Below are positions 1 to 6,451 of a DNA stretch of 27,975 bases, in pieces. Under the pieces are notes generated by a model. It was not told the origin of the DNA. It ran no database searches and worked only from the letters and a program-made list of their open reading frames with translations. The first letter of the stretch is position 1. Each line of letters begins with the position of its first letter. The stretch is taken from the NCBI GenBank assembly GCA_964423745.1, contig CAYRGG010000054.1:1-27975 (forward strand), given 5' to 3'. This DNA comes from CAYRGG01 sp964423745. GTDB lineage: Bacteria > Pseudomonadota > Gammaproteobacteria > Competibacterales > Competibacteraceae. A program made the position numbers and the translations under genes.

Positions 1-55
1 GCTAATACAGCTAATACAGCTAATACAGCTAATACAGCTAATACAGCTAATACAG
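1..55. repeat. 9-bp tandem repeat, six copies, cut by the window edge
   Basis: Six perfect head-to-tail copies of CTAATACAG occupy 2-55, preceded by one base of a further copy, so the array probably continues upstream. The unit is three codons long. In frame 1 it reads as (Ala-Asn-Thr) six times, then Val-Asp-Ile-Ile and a TAG stop at 67-69, so it may be the C-terminal tail of a protein starting outside the window; copy-number change would not shift that frame. The other two plus frames give Leu-Ile-Gln repeats or stops. The coding reading is inference. Confidence 0.85.
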
Positions 56-69
56 TTGATATCATTTAG
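1..69 (+). CDS. possible 3' end of an upstream gene with Ala-Asn-Thr repeats (partial)
   Basis: Frame 1 is open from the first base to TAG at 67-69 and would encode six Ala-Asn-Thr tripeptides followed by VDII. Low-complexity NTA/ANT tails occur in surface and linker proteins, but only 22 codons are visible and a tandem repeat keeps a frame open automatically. No function can be given. Confidence 0.25.
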   Translation, partial: ANTANTANTANTANTANTVDII

Positions 70-127
70 GTTTACTTTGCACCTACTTACTGGAATGCTA
101 AGACTTGTTCGGCCTGTAAACATTTTC

Positions 128-175
128 CGTCATTCCCGCGCAGGCACCATCGTCATTCCCGCGCAGGCGGGAATC
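128..175. repeat. left dRS3-like palindromic repeats, one half and one full copy
   Basis: An 18-bp sequence beginning CGTCATTCCCGCG occurs twice, at 128-145 and 151-168. The second copy is complete and forms a hairpin: ATTCCCGC (155-162), loop GCAG, GCGGGAAT (167-174). This fits the pattern ATTCCC-N8-GGGAAT known for the neisserial dRS3 repeat. The block lies 16 bp before the GIY-YIG start codon and is mirrored on the other side of that gene. Confidence 0.85.
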
Positions 176-191
176 TAGTTTTAAAAAACCC

Positions 192-479
192 ATGAAGCAA
201 CCCTGCGTTTACATCTTGTCAAGCAAACGAAATGGTACCCTCTACATAGGGGTGACAAGCGACTTAATAAAACGTGTCTGGGAACATAAAAACGGTGTTA
301 TCGAAGGCTTCACAAAACAACACCGTGTTCATCGGTTGGTCTATTTTGAGCAACATGAAAACATAGTTTCTGCCATACATCGCGAAAAACAGATTAAGAA
401 ATGGAACAGAAACTGGAAGCTGCGCCTGATCGAAGAACAAAATCCAAAATGGATGGATTTGTATGATAAGTTGCTTTGA
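192..479 (+). CDS. small GIY-YIG nuclease-domain protein (UPF0213/YhbQ type)
   Basis: This 95-residue protein is a single GIY-YIG domain, the usual length for the stand-alone UPF0213 group. The first strands carry VYIL (6-9) and LYIGVTSDL, the GIY/YIG pair. These are followed by the helix KRVWEHK, the segment GFTKQHRVHRLVYFE, and the family-typical REKQIKKWNRNWK with a closing NPKWMDL. Such proteins are thought to cut or bind DNA, but the cellular role of the free-standing group is poorly defined. The ATG has no Shine-Dalgarno sequence. The gene sits tightly between mirrored palindromic repeats (16 bp upstream, 7 bp downstream), which suggests that gene and repeats form one cassette. Family assignment is secure; a role in moving the repeats is inference. 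Confidence 0.9.
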   Translation: MKQPCVYILSSKRNGTLYIGVTSDLIKRVWEHKNGVIEGFTKQHRVHRLVYFEQHENIVSAIHREKQIKKWNRNWKLRLIEEQNPKWMDLYDKLL

Positions 480-486
480 ATTGCTG

Positions 487-550
487 GATTCCCGCCTACG
501 CGGGAATGACGTTACCTCGTCGCTGAATTTCAGCCTATACGGGAATGATG
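487..550. repeat. right dRS3-like palindromic repeats, inverted relative to the left block
   Basis: ATTCCCGC (488-495), loop CTAC, GCGGGAAT (500-507) form a hairpin of the same ATTCCC-N8-GGGAAT type. Read on the minus strand, 487-511 matches 151-175 at 24 of 25 positions. A degenerate partial copy at 531-550 (CAGCCTATACGGGAATGATG) mirrors the left half copy. The repeats therefore form nested inverted ends around the GIY-YIG gene. Confidence 0.85.
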
Positions 551-606
551 CGGTTGACTTCTAAATTTGTATCGGTTTGGCATAATATGCTTTGGCAATG
601 TACCAT

Positions 607-629
607 AGCTTAAATGCTATTAAGCTTTT
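607..629 (+). other. AT-rich hairpin with short T-run, weak terminator candidate
   Basis: AGCTTAA (607-613) and TTAAGCT (620-626) form a 7-bp stem with a 6-nt loop, followed by TTT. It has the right polarity to terminate plus-strand transcription from the GIY-YIG cassette, but the stem is AT-rich. For the minus-strand gene next to it there is no T-run. The segment TAAGCTTTTAAA (621-632) also occurs at 5579-5590. Confidence 0.25.
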
Positions 630-638
630 AAATTGTCC

Positions 639-1205
639 TCAAGCAGCCAGTTCTTGAAGACAACTTTCATAACAATCGGGACACATGCCGTGGGTGATGC
701 GCGGCAGCTTAACGGCGCTAAAGAGATCTAGAATCTGCATGGCTTTTTCCACTTCAACCCAACCTAACAACTCCCCTGTATAGACTTTTTTGCACCAACT
801 GCACATTCTAATAAAGTCACTGGATCTATCGATAGCAGTGTCTAAAACTTTGACGGGATCCCGGGGTTCCACTTTTAAAATACGGCTTCTAAATTCAAGC
901 CCTTGATGGGGTAATGGAAAGATTCTAAGTTCCATGTAACGTCGGCATTCTGGGGCATCGCATCGAAAGGGCACTTTGATAGGCGCCTGACCAATACGGA
1001 CCTTGTCGAGCATGACGCCGTACAGATGTTGAGTTTCTAGCCCTGAAACAAAGGACCATAAGGATTTATTCAACACCGCATCGGAATTAAGCTGGGAGGC
1101 TTGATTTTTTCGCGCAAAGTCTATCCAGGCGTCATTAACAAAAAAAATAGCGTTACTTTGATCGATTCGGTATATAAACCGTTGCGCAACTTGCTGGTAG
1201 TGCAT
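639..1205 (-). CDS. PAS-like sensor protein with C-terminal CxxC...CxxC zinc motif
   Basis: This 188-residue soluble protein has an N-terminal segment (about 1-110) that reads like a PAS fold: RFIYRIDQSNAIFFVNDAWIDFA, then a SLWSFV stretch and a beta-rich RYMELRIFPLP. The C-terminal part holds C135-SW-C138 and, after HG, C175-PD-C178. This CSWCKK...WVEVE...THGMCPDCY module often closes bacterial PAS/GAF signalling proteins and probably binds a metal. No kinase, cyclase or receiver domain is attached, so an output partner must be elsewhere. Two further cysteines (82, 87) lie near the domain border. The start is well supported by AGGAGG (minus strand of 1211-1216) five bases before the ATG. Ligand and partner are unknown. 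Confidence 0.7.
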   Translation of the reverse strand: MHYQQVAQRFIYRIDQSNAIFFVNDAWIDFARKNQASQLNSDAVLNKSLWSFVSGLETQHLYGVMLDKVRIGQAPIKVPFRCDAPECRRYMELRIFPLPHQGLEFRSRILKVEPRDPVKVLDTAIDRSSDFIRMCSWCKKVYTGELLGWVEVEKAMQILDLFSAVKLPRITHGMCPDCYESCLQELAA

Positions 1206-1261
1206 GTTGCCCTCCTACCTGACGACAGTAAATAGTGTGCTCCAATCTAACTACAACTATA

Positions 1262-1277
1262 AACTATAAGTATAGTT
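1262..1277. other. short inverted repeat 3' of the tRNA gene
   Basis: AACTATA (1262-1268), AG, TATAGTT (1271-1277) is a perfect 7-bp inverted repeat with a 2-nt centre, just beyond the 3' end of the minus-strand tRNA. There is no clear T-run, so a terminator role is only possible. The ATAAGTAT centre recurs in another inverted repeat at 14501-14518. Confidence 0.35.
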
Positions 1278-1300
1278 CAAAGGGGAAGGGTATAGAGGAA

Positions 1301-1393
1301 TGGCGGAGAGGGCGGGATTCGAACCCGCGTGGGAGCTTTCACCCCCCATCCGATTTCGAGTCGGCGCCGTTATGACCGCTTCGGTACCTCTCC
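1301..1393 (-). tRNA. tRNA-Ser (anticodon CGA)
   Basis: The minus strand folds as a long-variable-arm tRNA of 93 nt including an encoded CCA (1301-1303). The acceptor stem pairs GGAGAGG with CCTCTCC. The anticodon loop is CTCGAAA with anticodon CGA at 1356-1358, reading the serine codon UCG. The T arm contains GGTTCGAATCC. The extended variable arm (GGGGGGTGAAAGCTCCC region) is the class II feature expected for serine. The anticodon stem has four good pairs and a G-A apposition at its outer end. Confidence 0.95.
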
Positions 1394-1428
1394 GGAAAGA
1401 TTGAACTTAAGCTAGAACACAAGCTAAA

Positions 1429-1434
1429 AGTATA
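1429..1434 (-). promoter_or_regulatory. candidate -10 box for tRNA-Ser
   Basis: TATACT on the minus strand lies about 36 nt before the mature tRNA 5' end, a plausible distance for a precursor start. No convincing -35 box could be assigned 16-18 bp upstream, so this is tentative. Confidence 0.35.
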
Positions 1435-1494
1435 CGCCATAGTATCGCCGCTAGGCTAGCTTGCCCTGCTTTTGAAAAGCGGCGAATAAGTACA

Positions 1495-1523
1495 TTGCGC
1501 AATGGATTGCTGGCTTATAGAAT
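1495..1523 (+). promoter_or_regulatory. candidate sigma-70 promoter of vapBC
   Basis: TTGCGC (1495-1500) and TAGAAT (1518-1523) are separated by exactly 17 bp, about 20 bp before the antitoxin start. TACAC (1523-1527) and GTGTA (1536-1540) flank the expected transcription start as an inverted repeat. That would be a natural site for autorepression by the VapB-VapC complex, as is known for the family. Confidence 0.5.
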
Positions 1524-1545
1524 ACACACTAGGGGGTGTATGGTT

Positions 1546-1749
1546 ATGCGCACAAACATCGTGATTGATGATGTTCTCATCGAAGAAGCTTTTGCCGTTT
1601 CAAATGTAAAAACCAAGCGCGAACTCGTAGATCGTGCCTTACGTGAGTTTGTTGCTCGCCACAAGCGTAAAAACTTAATGGACTTGTATGGCAGCAACGG
1701 TATGGATCCGAACTACGACTATAAGCGGGTCCGCAGCGGAGAGGGCTAG
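1546..1749 (+). CDS. vapB: VapB-family antitoxin
   Basis: The protein MRTNIVIDDVLIEEAFAVSN... is a short ribbon-helix-helix antitoxin of the VapB type (67 residues from this start). The N-terminal strand RTNIVIDD and the helix VKTKRELVDRALREFVARHKRK are characteristic. The C-terminal tail (DLYGSNGMDPNYDYKRVR) is the part that usually wraps the toxin. A longer reading from 1495 exists, but AGGGGG at 1531-1536 is correctly spaced (9 nt) for the ATG at 1546; an ATG at 1540 is a less likely alternative. The stop codon is two bases before the toxin start, so both genes form one translationally coupled unit. The role is neutralising VapC and repressing the shared promoter. Confidence 0.88.
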   Translation: MRTNIVIDDVLIEEAFAVSNVKTKRELVDRALREFVARHKRKNLMDLYGSNGMDPNYDYKRVRSGEG

Positions 1750-1751
1750 CT

Positions 1752-2156
1752 TTGTATTTGGTGGATACTTCGGTTTGGGTCGATTTTTTTAAAGCGAATT
1801 CAAATTCAGCTGTTGAGCGATTGCAGACTTTGTTGGCTACAGATGTAGAAGTTGGTCTAAACACACTAATTTTGCAGGAGATTCTTCAAGGGGTTGCAGA
1901 CGAACAACAATTCACCAAATACCAAAGTTATTTTGAAACACAGCCTATCTATTTATCCCAAAATCCTATAAAGGCGGCGATTACTGCTTCCCGTATCTAT
2001 TTTGACTGTCGCCGCCGCGGCATAACCGTCCGCTCTTCTAATGACTGTCGCATTGCCCAAACTGCCATAGAGTATGATCTGACCTTATTACACAACGATG
2101 AAGATTTTCGGCGCATGGCCAGGGTTTTCAGGGATCTGAAAGAAATCTCTAGTTAG
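1752..2156 (+). CDS. vapC: VapC-family PIN-domain ribonuclease toxin
   Basis: This 134-residue protein is a single PIN domain. The acidic metal-binding set is intact: D5 in YLVDTSVW, E43 in LQEIL, D98 in SSNDCRIA and D116 in LHNDEDF, so an active Mg-dependent RNase is predicted. VapC toxins commonly cut tRNA or rRNA; the target cannot be read from sequence. Translation starts at TTG (1752), as required by the family-typical N terminus MYLVDTSVW. The purine-rich GGAGAGGG within the end of vapB serves as ribosome binding site. The weak start codon and the coupling to vapB would keep toxin below antitoxin. The gene ends convergent with the acyltransferase gene, only 39 bp away, with no clear terminator. 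Confidence 0.92.
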   Translation: MYLVDTSVWVDFFKANSNSAVERLQTLLATDVEVGLNTLILQEILQGVADEQQFTKYQSYFETQPIYLSQNPIKAAITASRIYFDCRRRGITVRSSNDCRIAQTAIEYDLTLLHNDEDFRRMARVFRDLKEISS

Positions 2157-2195
2157 TAAGCTTCCTGAGCGCCACGAAAACCACTACCCCTATAC

Positions 2196-4640
2196 TCACC
2201 CAAACACCATAAATCGCCGACGTTGGGCAAGCCGATCGACCCCACCTTGAATCCGTTGCTCGATGTCGTGATACACCTTGTCCACATAATCCTTGTCATC
2301 GGCCCGCTCAATGTCCTTATCCAGCTCCACTGGCTCTAAGAACTCGGTGCGGATTTTTGCCGGCAGTGGGATATGGGTGGGAAGAGGCTCTAGGGTGACT
2401 CCGAAAGGCATACTCAGGGTAATCGGAGCAACCTCACTGCGAAAATATTTTTTAAGACCCAGCAGCTTGGCGATGCCACGGCCTTCGGAGAGGACAAAAA
2501 AAGTATCGTGACCGCCAATAGTGGCCACCGGAACGATGGGTACGCCCAAGCGAATGGCCAAACGAATAAAGCCCTTGCGACCACCCAGGACCACTTGGTC
2601 GCGCTTGCTCCAGGCACGGAAGGAGTCCACTTCCCCGCCTGGCCAGAGGATGACATCATGCCCCGCGGACAAGGCCGCTGCGATGTTTTCACGGGTTGGT
2701 GAGATGATGCCGTTGTGGCGAAAATAAATCCCTAAGCCAGGTAAGTTCATGAGGGCGTCGTGGGCGGTGCCGTGGAGAATGCGGCGTTCCTCAAAATGCT
2801 GCCACCAGGCATAAATGAGTGTCCAAGCGTCCATGGTCAGCGCACCCCCTGAATGAATACCCACCAGCAATGTCGGTCGCTCCGGTAGGCGTTCCCAGCC
2901 TCCAATCTCTAGCCGGAAGTAATATTTTATCAATAAATCCCAGAGACCAGATTGCGCCTTCATCAAACGGACGTCTAGGTCATTGACCTGGGCTTGCTTG
3001 AGGTCAGCCACGCTTCCGGCTCTAAGCGAGTCGATGGTTTTATCCAGTTTCTCTAAAGATCCCCATAGCTCGCTCGCGGTTGCCTGGTCTAAAGATTCTC
3101 CTTTCACCGCTGCGGCGAGGGTGTCCATAGGGATTTCGTCGAGACTTTTCACTAACCGCTCCATACGGGCGCTAGACCAGCCGATTTTTATAGGTGGCTT
3201 CGCAGCAGCAGATTTATGTTGGGGCGTTATCGGTTTCCTGGCAACCGGAGACGGTGAATGGGTCAGCTCGGCTTGTAGTTCGGCGAAAGCATCGCCTAGG
3301 TAGTCAGCCAACAGGCTCAGGTCTGGCAGTGCTTCGCGGCAGGCTAATAAACCAAAGTCCAGACAATCGGCATGGCTGATAATCGTCATATTAAGCGCCA
3401 GGCCATCGATCAGCATGGATAAAGGATACTGAGCCACCATCTCGGCGCCATTGAGATAAAGCGCTTGCTTCGGACCTGGTAAATTAGAAATGATCACATT
3501 GGCCGCTGGCGCAATGGGCTTTGTCAAGCCAAACTGCTGGGTGAGCATTAAAAGTCCACCCAACAATAAAGTATAGTCGCTAGTGACCTCTACGGAATGA
3601 TGACTAAACTCGGCCTTAGCCGCGTCGGCCGACCCTTTGATGGCATGGAAGCGTTGCCGGGTATCGGCGAGATCAGTGGCAAGGGAGCACAGCATAATGG
3701 CTACCTGATTGCCGCCATTCTGAGAATTTTTTGTCGAGCGCACAGAAACCGGCATCCAAGCCACCAGAGGTTGTTTGGGTAACGCCTGATGGGCTTCTAG
3801 ATAACGCCTTAGGGCACCAGCGCAAATGGCCAAAATCACATCGTTTACAGTGGCATCGGCTACCTGGCTTAGGGTTTTAATGGCAGTCAAGGACAGGCTA
3901 TGAACAGCGAAACTGCGCTGTGCCGAAACCGGCTTATTCAGTAGGGTTCTGGGGGCTGTAAAAGGAAGCGGCACCGGGCTTTTCTGTAAATGTAGCGCCT
4001 GCAAACCGGTCTTCGCCAGGGTGGCTGAGAGTTCTGGCAAGGCACGGATTTGATGGAATACGTCGGCGTAAACTTTCCCCACTTTAGCTAAAAATCGGCT
4101 TGAAGGCGCTTCTGAAGTTGCTTGAACAGGAGGTTGCCAAAGGGCTCGGGTAGCCCGTGTTGTAGGGGAAGGGCTAAAGGTATTCACCATCAGCTCTAAA
4201 CCAGCAACACCATCCACCAAAGCGTGGTGCATTTTGAAATAAATGGCCACCCGGCGACCCTGCAAACCCTTAAAAAAGTAAAGCTCCCACAAGGGCCGAG
4301 AGCGGTCTAGCAAGCGGCTATGAATACTCTCAACCTGCGCCATCAGCTGAGACAGCTTGCCCGGTTTGGCTAAAGTCTTGTAGCGCACATGATAGTCTAG
4401 ATCTACCTGCTCATCTTCCACCCAATGGGGTAAATCCAATTTAGGTAAAGGGGTTTCGAGCTTGAGATTGAAGGGGGAGGTCACGGTCTGCCAGTCAGGC
4501 AGACCCTCTATCAAATCACGGAAAAAGTTACCGCGATAGCCTTTAGGTAGCTGGAATATCCATAGTCCCGCCACATGGGCTGGTTTTTCAAAGGTTTCTG
4601 CTTGTAGAAAGGACCAATCAACTAGACTTAGTTTTTTCAT
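2196..4640 (-). CDS. WS/DGAT acyltransferase fused to a second glycerolipid acyltransferase domain
   Basis: This 814-residue protein has two enzymatic halves. Residues 1 to about 455 are a wax ester synthase/diacylglycerol acyltransferase: N-terminal LSLVDWSFLQAE, PLWE (116-119), the catalytic HHALVDG (138-144) and NDVIL (266-270). A Pro/Lys/Ala-rich linker (about 462-485) and a helical spacer follow. Residues about 565-814 resemble the MGAT/DGAT2-like lysophospholipid acyltransferase group: IHSGGALTMD (H596, D604) in place of the classical HX4D, and WPGGE (667-670). Known chemistry of the first half is acyl-CoA transfer to fatty alcohol or diacylglycerol for storage lipid. The second half probably acylates a glycerolipid intermediate, so the fusion may couple two steps of neutral lipid synthesis (inference). 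AGGTGAG precedes the ATG. Single-domain WS/DGATs are about 450-480 residues, hence the fusion is clear. Confidence 0.88.
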   Translation of the reverse strand: MKKLSLVDWSFLQAETFEKPAHVAGLWIFQLPKGYRGNFFRDLIEGLPDWQTVTSPFNLKLETPLPKLDLPHWVEDEQVDLDYHVRYKTLAKPGKLSQLMAQVESIHSRLLDRSRPLWELYFFKGLQGRRVAIYFKMHHALVDGVAGLELMVNTFSPSPTTRATRALWQPPVQATSEAPSSRFLAKVGKVYADVFHQIRALPELSATLAKTGLQALHLQKSPVPLPFTAPRTLLNKPVSAQRSFAVHSLSLTAIKTLSQVADATVNDVILAICAGALRRYLEAHQALPKQPLVAWMPVSVRSTKNSQNGGNQVAIMLCSLATDLADTRQRFHAIKGSADAAKAEFSHHSVEVTSDYTLLLGGLLMLTQQFGLTKPIAPAANVIISNLPGPKQALYLNGAEMVAQYPLSMLIDGLALNMTIISHADCLDFGLLACREALPDLSLLADYLGDAFAELQAELTHSPSPVARKPITPQHKSAAAKPPIKIGWSSARMERLVKSLDEIPMDTLAAAVKGESLDQATASELWGSLEKLDKTIDSLRAGSVADLKQAQVNDLDVRLMKAQSGLWDLLIKYYFRLEIGGWERLPERPTLLVGIHSGGALTMDAWTLIYAWWQHFEERRILHGTAHDALMNLPGLGIYFRHNGIISPTRENIAAALSAGHDVILWPGGEVDSFRAWSKRDQVVLGGRKGFIRLAIRLGVPIVPVATIGGHDTFFVLSEGRGIAKLLGLKKYFRSEVAPITLSMPFGVTLEPLPTHIPLPAKIRTEFLEPVELDKDIERADDKDYVDKVYHDIEQRIQGGVDRLAQRRRFMVFG

Positions 4641-4758
4641 CGCTTCTCACCTGAACTCAGGAGATGCGTTACGGCTCCAGGTTACGTAGGTCTTCAAAAA
4701 TATAAGAAATATGACTAGTTGCTACGCTAAGAAGCCTAAAAAACCGCCCTGTTACACC

Positions 4759-4770
4759 GTATGGCCATAC
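4759..4770. promoter_or_regulatory. perfect 12-bp palindrome upstream of the acyltransferase gene
   Basis: GTATGGCCATAC is a perfect palindrome in the 215-bp gap between two minus-strand genes, about 120 bp before the acyltransferase start. Such a site could bind a dimeric regulator, but no regulator is identified and a single 12-bp palindrome can arise by chance. Confidence 0.3.
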
Positions 4771-4855
4771 TACTAAAAGAATTTATTCTGCTAAAGGCTT
4801 TTTATGTTTCTAAAGCACATGCTGATAGTCGCAGAGCGGAAGAGAAATAGCAACC

Positions 4856-5392
4856 TTAGTTTAAATTAATCGGTTTTTTTGCTCTACTAAGATGATGTAA
4901 AGGTGCTTGACTATGAAAACAGTCTAGGGCCTCTTCCAATGTTTGTTTATGGTTTTCTACAAATAGGTTCAGGTGTTTAAAGAAGCGTTTTAAAAGGGGG
5001 TGATATTTTGCCTTTGCGCAAAGCCCCTCATAGAAATCATAGGTTTCGTCCTCCATTTGCAAAGCTGCCTGCAAGAGAGCTTTTGCCATATCAGTGGTTA
5101 TCACAAAAAAGTTCTGCTGATCGGCGTCAGCATCCGTTTTTCCTGTATGCCGCGCTCCACATGCAGATTTGAGGCTTAACGTGTCGTTTCCTAGGGCCTC
5201 ATGAATGAGGGGCATGAGTTCTTTTTTTTGCTCTTCTTCTTCGGCTTCCAAAGTGGCGAAAAGCCGACTTGTAATGGCGTCAAAAGGACGAAAACGGCTA
5301 GCATATTGTTTATAAAACCGTCTCCGATGCGCATGTTCATCAATCATTAAAATGGCCATGTAACTGGGTAACATAGGCACATAAAAACTCAT
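4856..5392 (-). CDS. small helical protein, possibly ferritin-like
   Basis: This 178-residue protein is mostly helical and lacks signal or membrane segments. Four acidic/His-bearing helices can be drawn: MIDEHAHRRRFYKQYASR (E19, Y27), LFATLEAEEEEQKKELM (E49-E54), ALQMEDETYDFYEGL (E114, E116, Y121) and LFVENHKQTLEEAL (E146, H148). This spacing resembles rubrerythrin/ferritin-like diiron bundles, but the ExxH motif is not clean (ExH in helix 4, none in helix 2), so metal binding is uncertain. AAAGGAG lies about eight bases before the ATG. The gene is divergent from a Crp/Fnr-type regulator across a palindrome-rich 260-bp gap, suggesting but not proving control by it. The function is unknown. 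Confidence 0.5.
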   Translation of the reverse strand: MSFYVPMLPSYMAILMIDEHAHRRRFYKQYASRFRPFDAITSRLFATLEAEEEEQKKELMPLIHEALGNDTLSLKSACGARHTGKTDADADQQNFFVITTDMAKALLQAALQMEDETYDFYEGLCAKAKYHPLLKRFFKHLNLFVENHKQTLEEALDCFHSQAPLHHLSRAKKPINLN

Positions 5393-5578
5393 GGAAAAGT
5401 CTCCTTTGGCGGTTTTAGCATTTTTTATAGTGCTGACTGTCTTTTATAAATTGACGCCTGCCGCCAATATTTACTGGTAAATTTTTTACCTATCATTACT
5501 ATTTATAGATAAGTTAACCAGTCTCTGCGATACTATCTGTACGGTAGCGCACAAATAGAATTAAAAAGTGTTCTACGC

Positions 5579-5619
5579 TAAGCTTTTAAAAGCTTCTTAG
5601 TGACTAAGCTGTTAAAAGC
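5579..5619. promoter_or_regulatory. palindromic repeat cluster upstream of the Crp/Fnr-type gene
   Basis: AAGCTTTTAAAAGCTT (5580-5595) is a perfect 16-bp palindrome. TAAGCTTTTAAAAGC (5579-5593) is repeated with one change at 5605-5619, 26 bp downstream. CTTAG (5596-5600) and CTAAG (5604-5608) add a hairpin between them. Two near-identical palindromic sites in front of a regulator gene suggest an operator, perhaps autoregulatory. The motif does not look like the canonical CRP (TGTGA-N6-TCACA) or FNR (TTGAT-N4-ATCAA) site. Confidence 0.45.
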
Positions 5620-5652
5620 ATAGGCGTATTACGTCTAATTGCGAAGTTACTG

Positions 5653-6372
5653 ATGCCTGAGCTGTATAATCCTCGCCAAAACTATCTGCTTGCCGCCTTG
5701 CCCGTAGACGAAAGAGAGCGTCTTTACCCCCACTTGGAACGGGTTGCCATGCCCTTGGGTAAAGTCCTTTACGAATCCGGTAATCGATTAAAACATGTTT
5801 ATTTTCCCACCACCTCCATTGTGTCCCTACTGTACATTATGAATAATGGTGCCTCTGCCGAAATCGCTGTAGTGGGCAAAGAGGGTCTCATTGGCGTGGC
5901 TCTCTTTATGGGCGGGGACACCATGCCAAATCGGGCTGTGGTGCAGAGCGCTGGCGATGCCTATCGGCTGCCAGGAAAACATCTGAAACAAGAGTTTCAT
6001 CGCTCCGGCGCTTTACAGCAGCTGTTGTTACGCTACACGCAGGCTCTGTTGACCCAAATGGCACAGACCGCAGTCTGTAATCGCCATCATTCGGTGGATC
6101 AGCAACTTTGCCGCTGGCTACTATTAAGTCTTGACCGGTTGTCCTCTCAAGATCTCACTATGACCCAGGAACTGATTGCCAATATGCTTGGCGTACGCCG
6201 TGAGGGGGTTACTGAAGCCGCTGGGAAATTGCAGAAGGCCGGGTTGATTCATTATAGTCGCGGTCGGATTACGGTGTTGGATCGGCTAGGTTTGGAGGCC
6301 CGGGTGTGCGAGTGTTACCAGGTTGTTAAAAAGGAATTTGATCGTCTGCTTCCTCCGTTGAATACAGAGTAG
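5653..6372 (+). CDS. Crp/Fnr-family transcriptional regulator
   Basis: This 239-residue protein has an N-terminal cyclic-nucleotide-binding-type beta-roll (about 25-115, including GKVLYESGNRLKHVYFP and AEIAVVGKEGLIGVALFMGG). A dimer helix follows (about 118-160), then a Crp-type winged helix: LTMTQELIANMLGVRREGVTEAAGKLQKAGLIHYSRGRITVLD (168-210). There is no N-terminal cysteine cluster, so it is not an oxygen-sensing FNR. The cAMP-contacting arginine/serine motif of CRP is not evident, so the ligand is unknown. It belongs to the group with VYFPTTSIVSLLY, widespread and mostly uncharacterised. The upstream gap holds duplicated palindromes that may be its own operator, and the divergent ferritin-like gene is a candidate target. 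Confidence 0.88.
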   Translation: MPELYNPRQNYLLAALPVDERERLYPHLERVAMPLGKVLYESGNRLKHVYFPTTSIVSLLYIMNNGASAEIAVVGKEGLIGVALFMGGDTMPNRAVVQSAGDAYRLPGKHLKQEFHRSGALQQLLLRYTQALLTQMAQTAVCNRHHSVDQQLCRWLLLSLDRLSSQDLTMTQELIANMLGVRREGVTEAAGKLQKAGLIHYSRGRITVLDRLGLEARVCECYQVVKKEFDRLLPPLNTE

Positions 6373-6451
6373 TCAGTTGTATTAGCGCCAAATCTTTAAA
6401 CCATACCAAATATATTGAATTAAGTATCATAGTCTTAACGCTTAAGAATTA

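Noticed and set aside
1..55. Possible CRISPR array
   Set aside because: The repeats are 9 bp, contiguous and without spacers; this is a simple tandem repeat.
1577..1864. 95-codon minus-strand frame across vapB-vapC
   Set aside because: It overlaps two well supported genes and has no family features or ribosome site.
2414..2692. 92-codon minus-strand frame inside the acyltransferase gene
   Set aside because: It is an out-of-frame reading of a conserved domain on the same strand, with no independent support.
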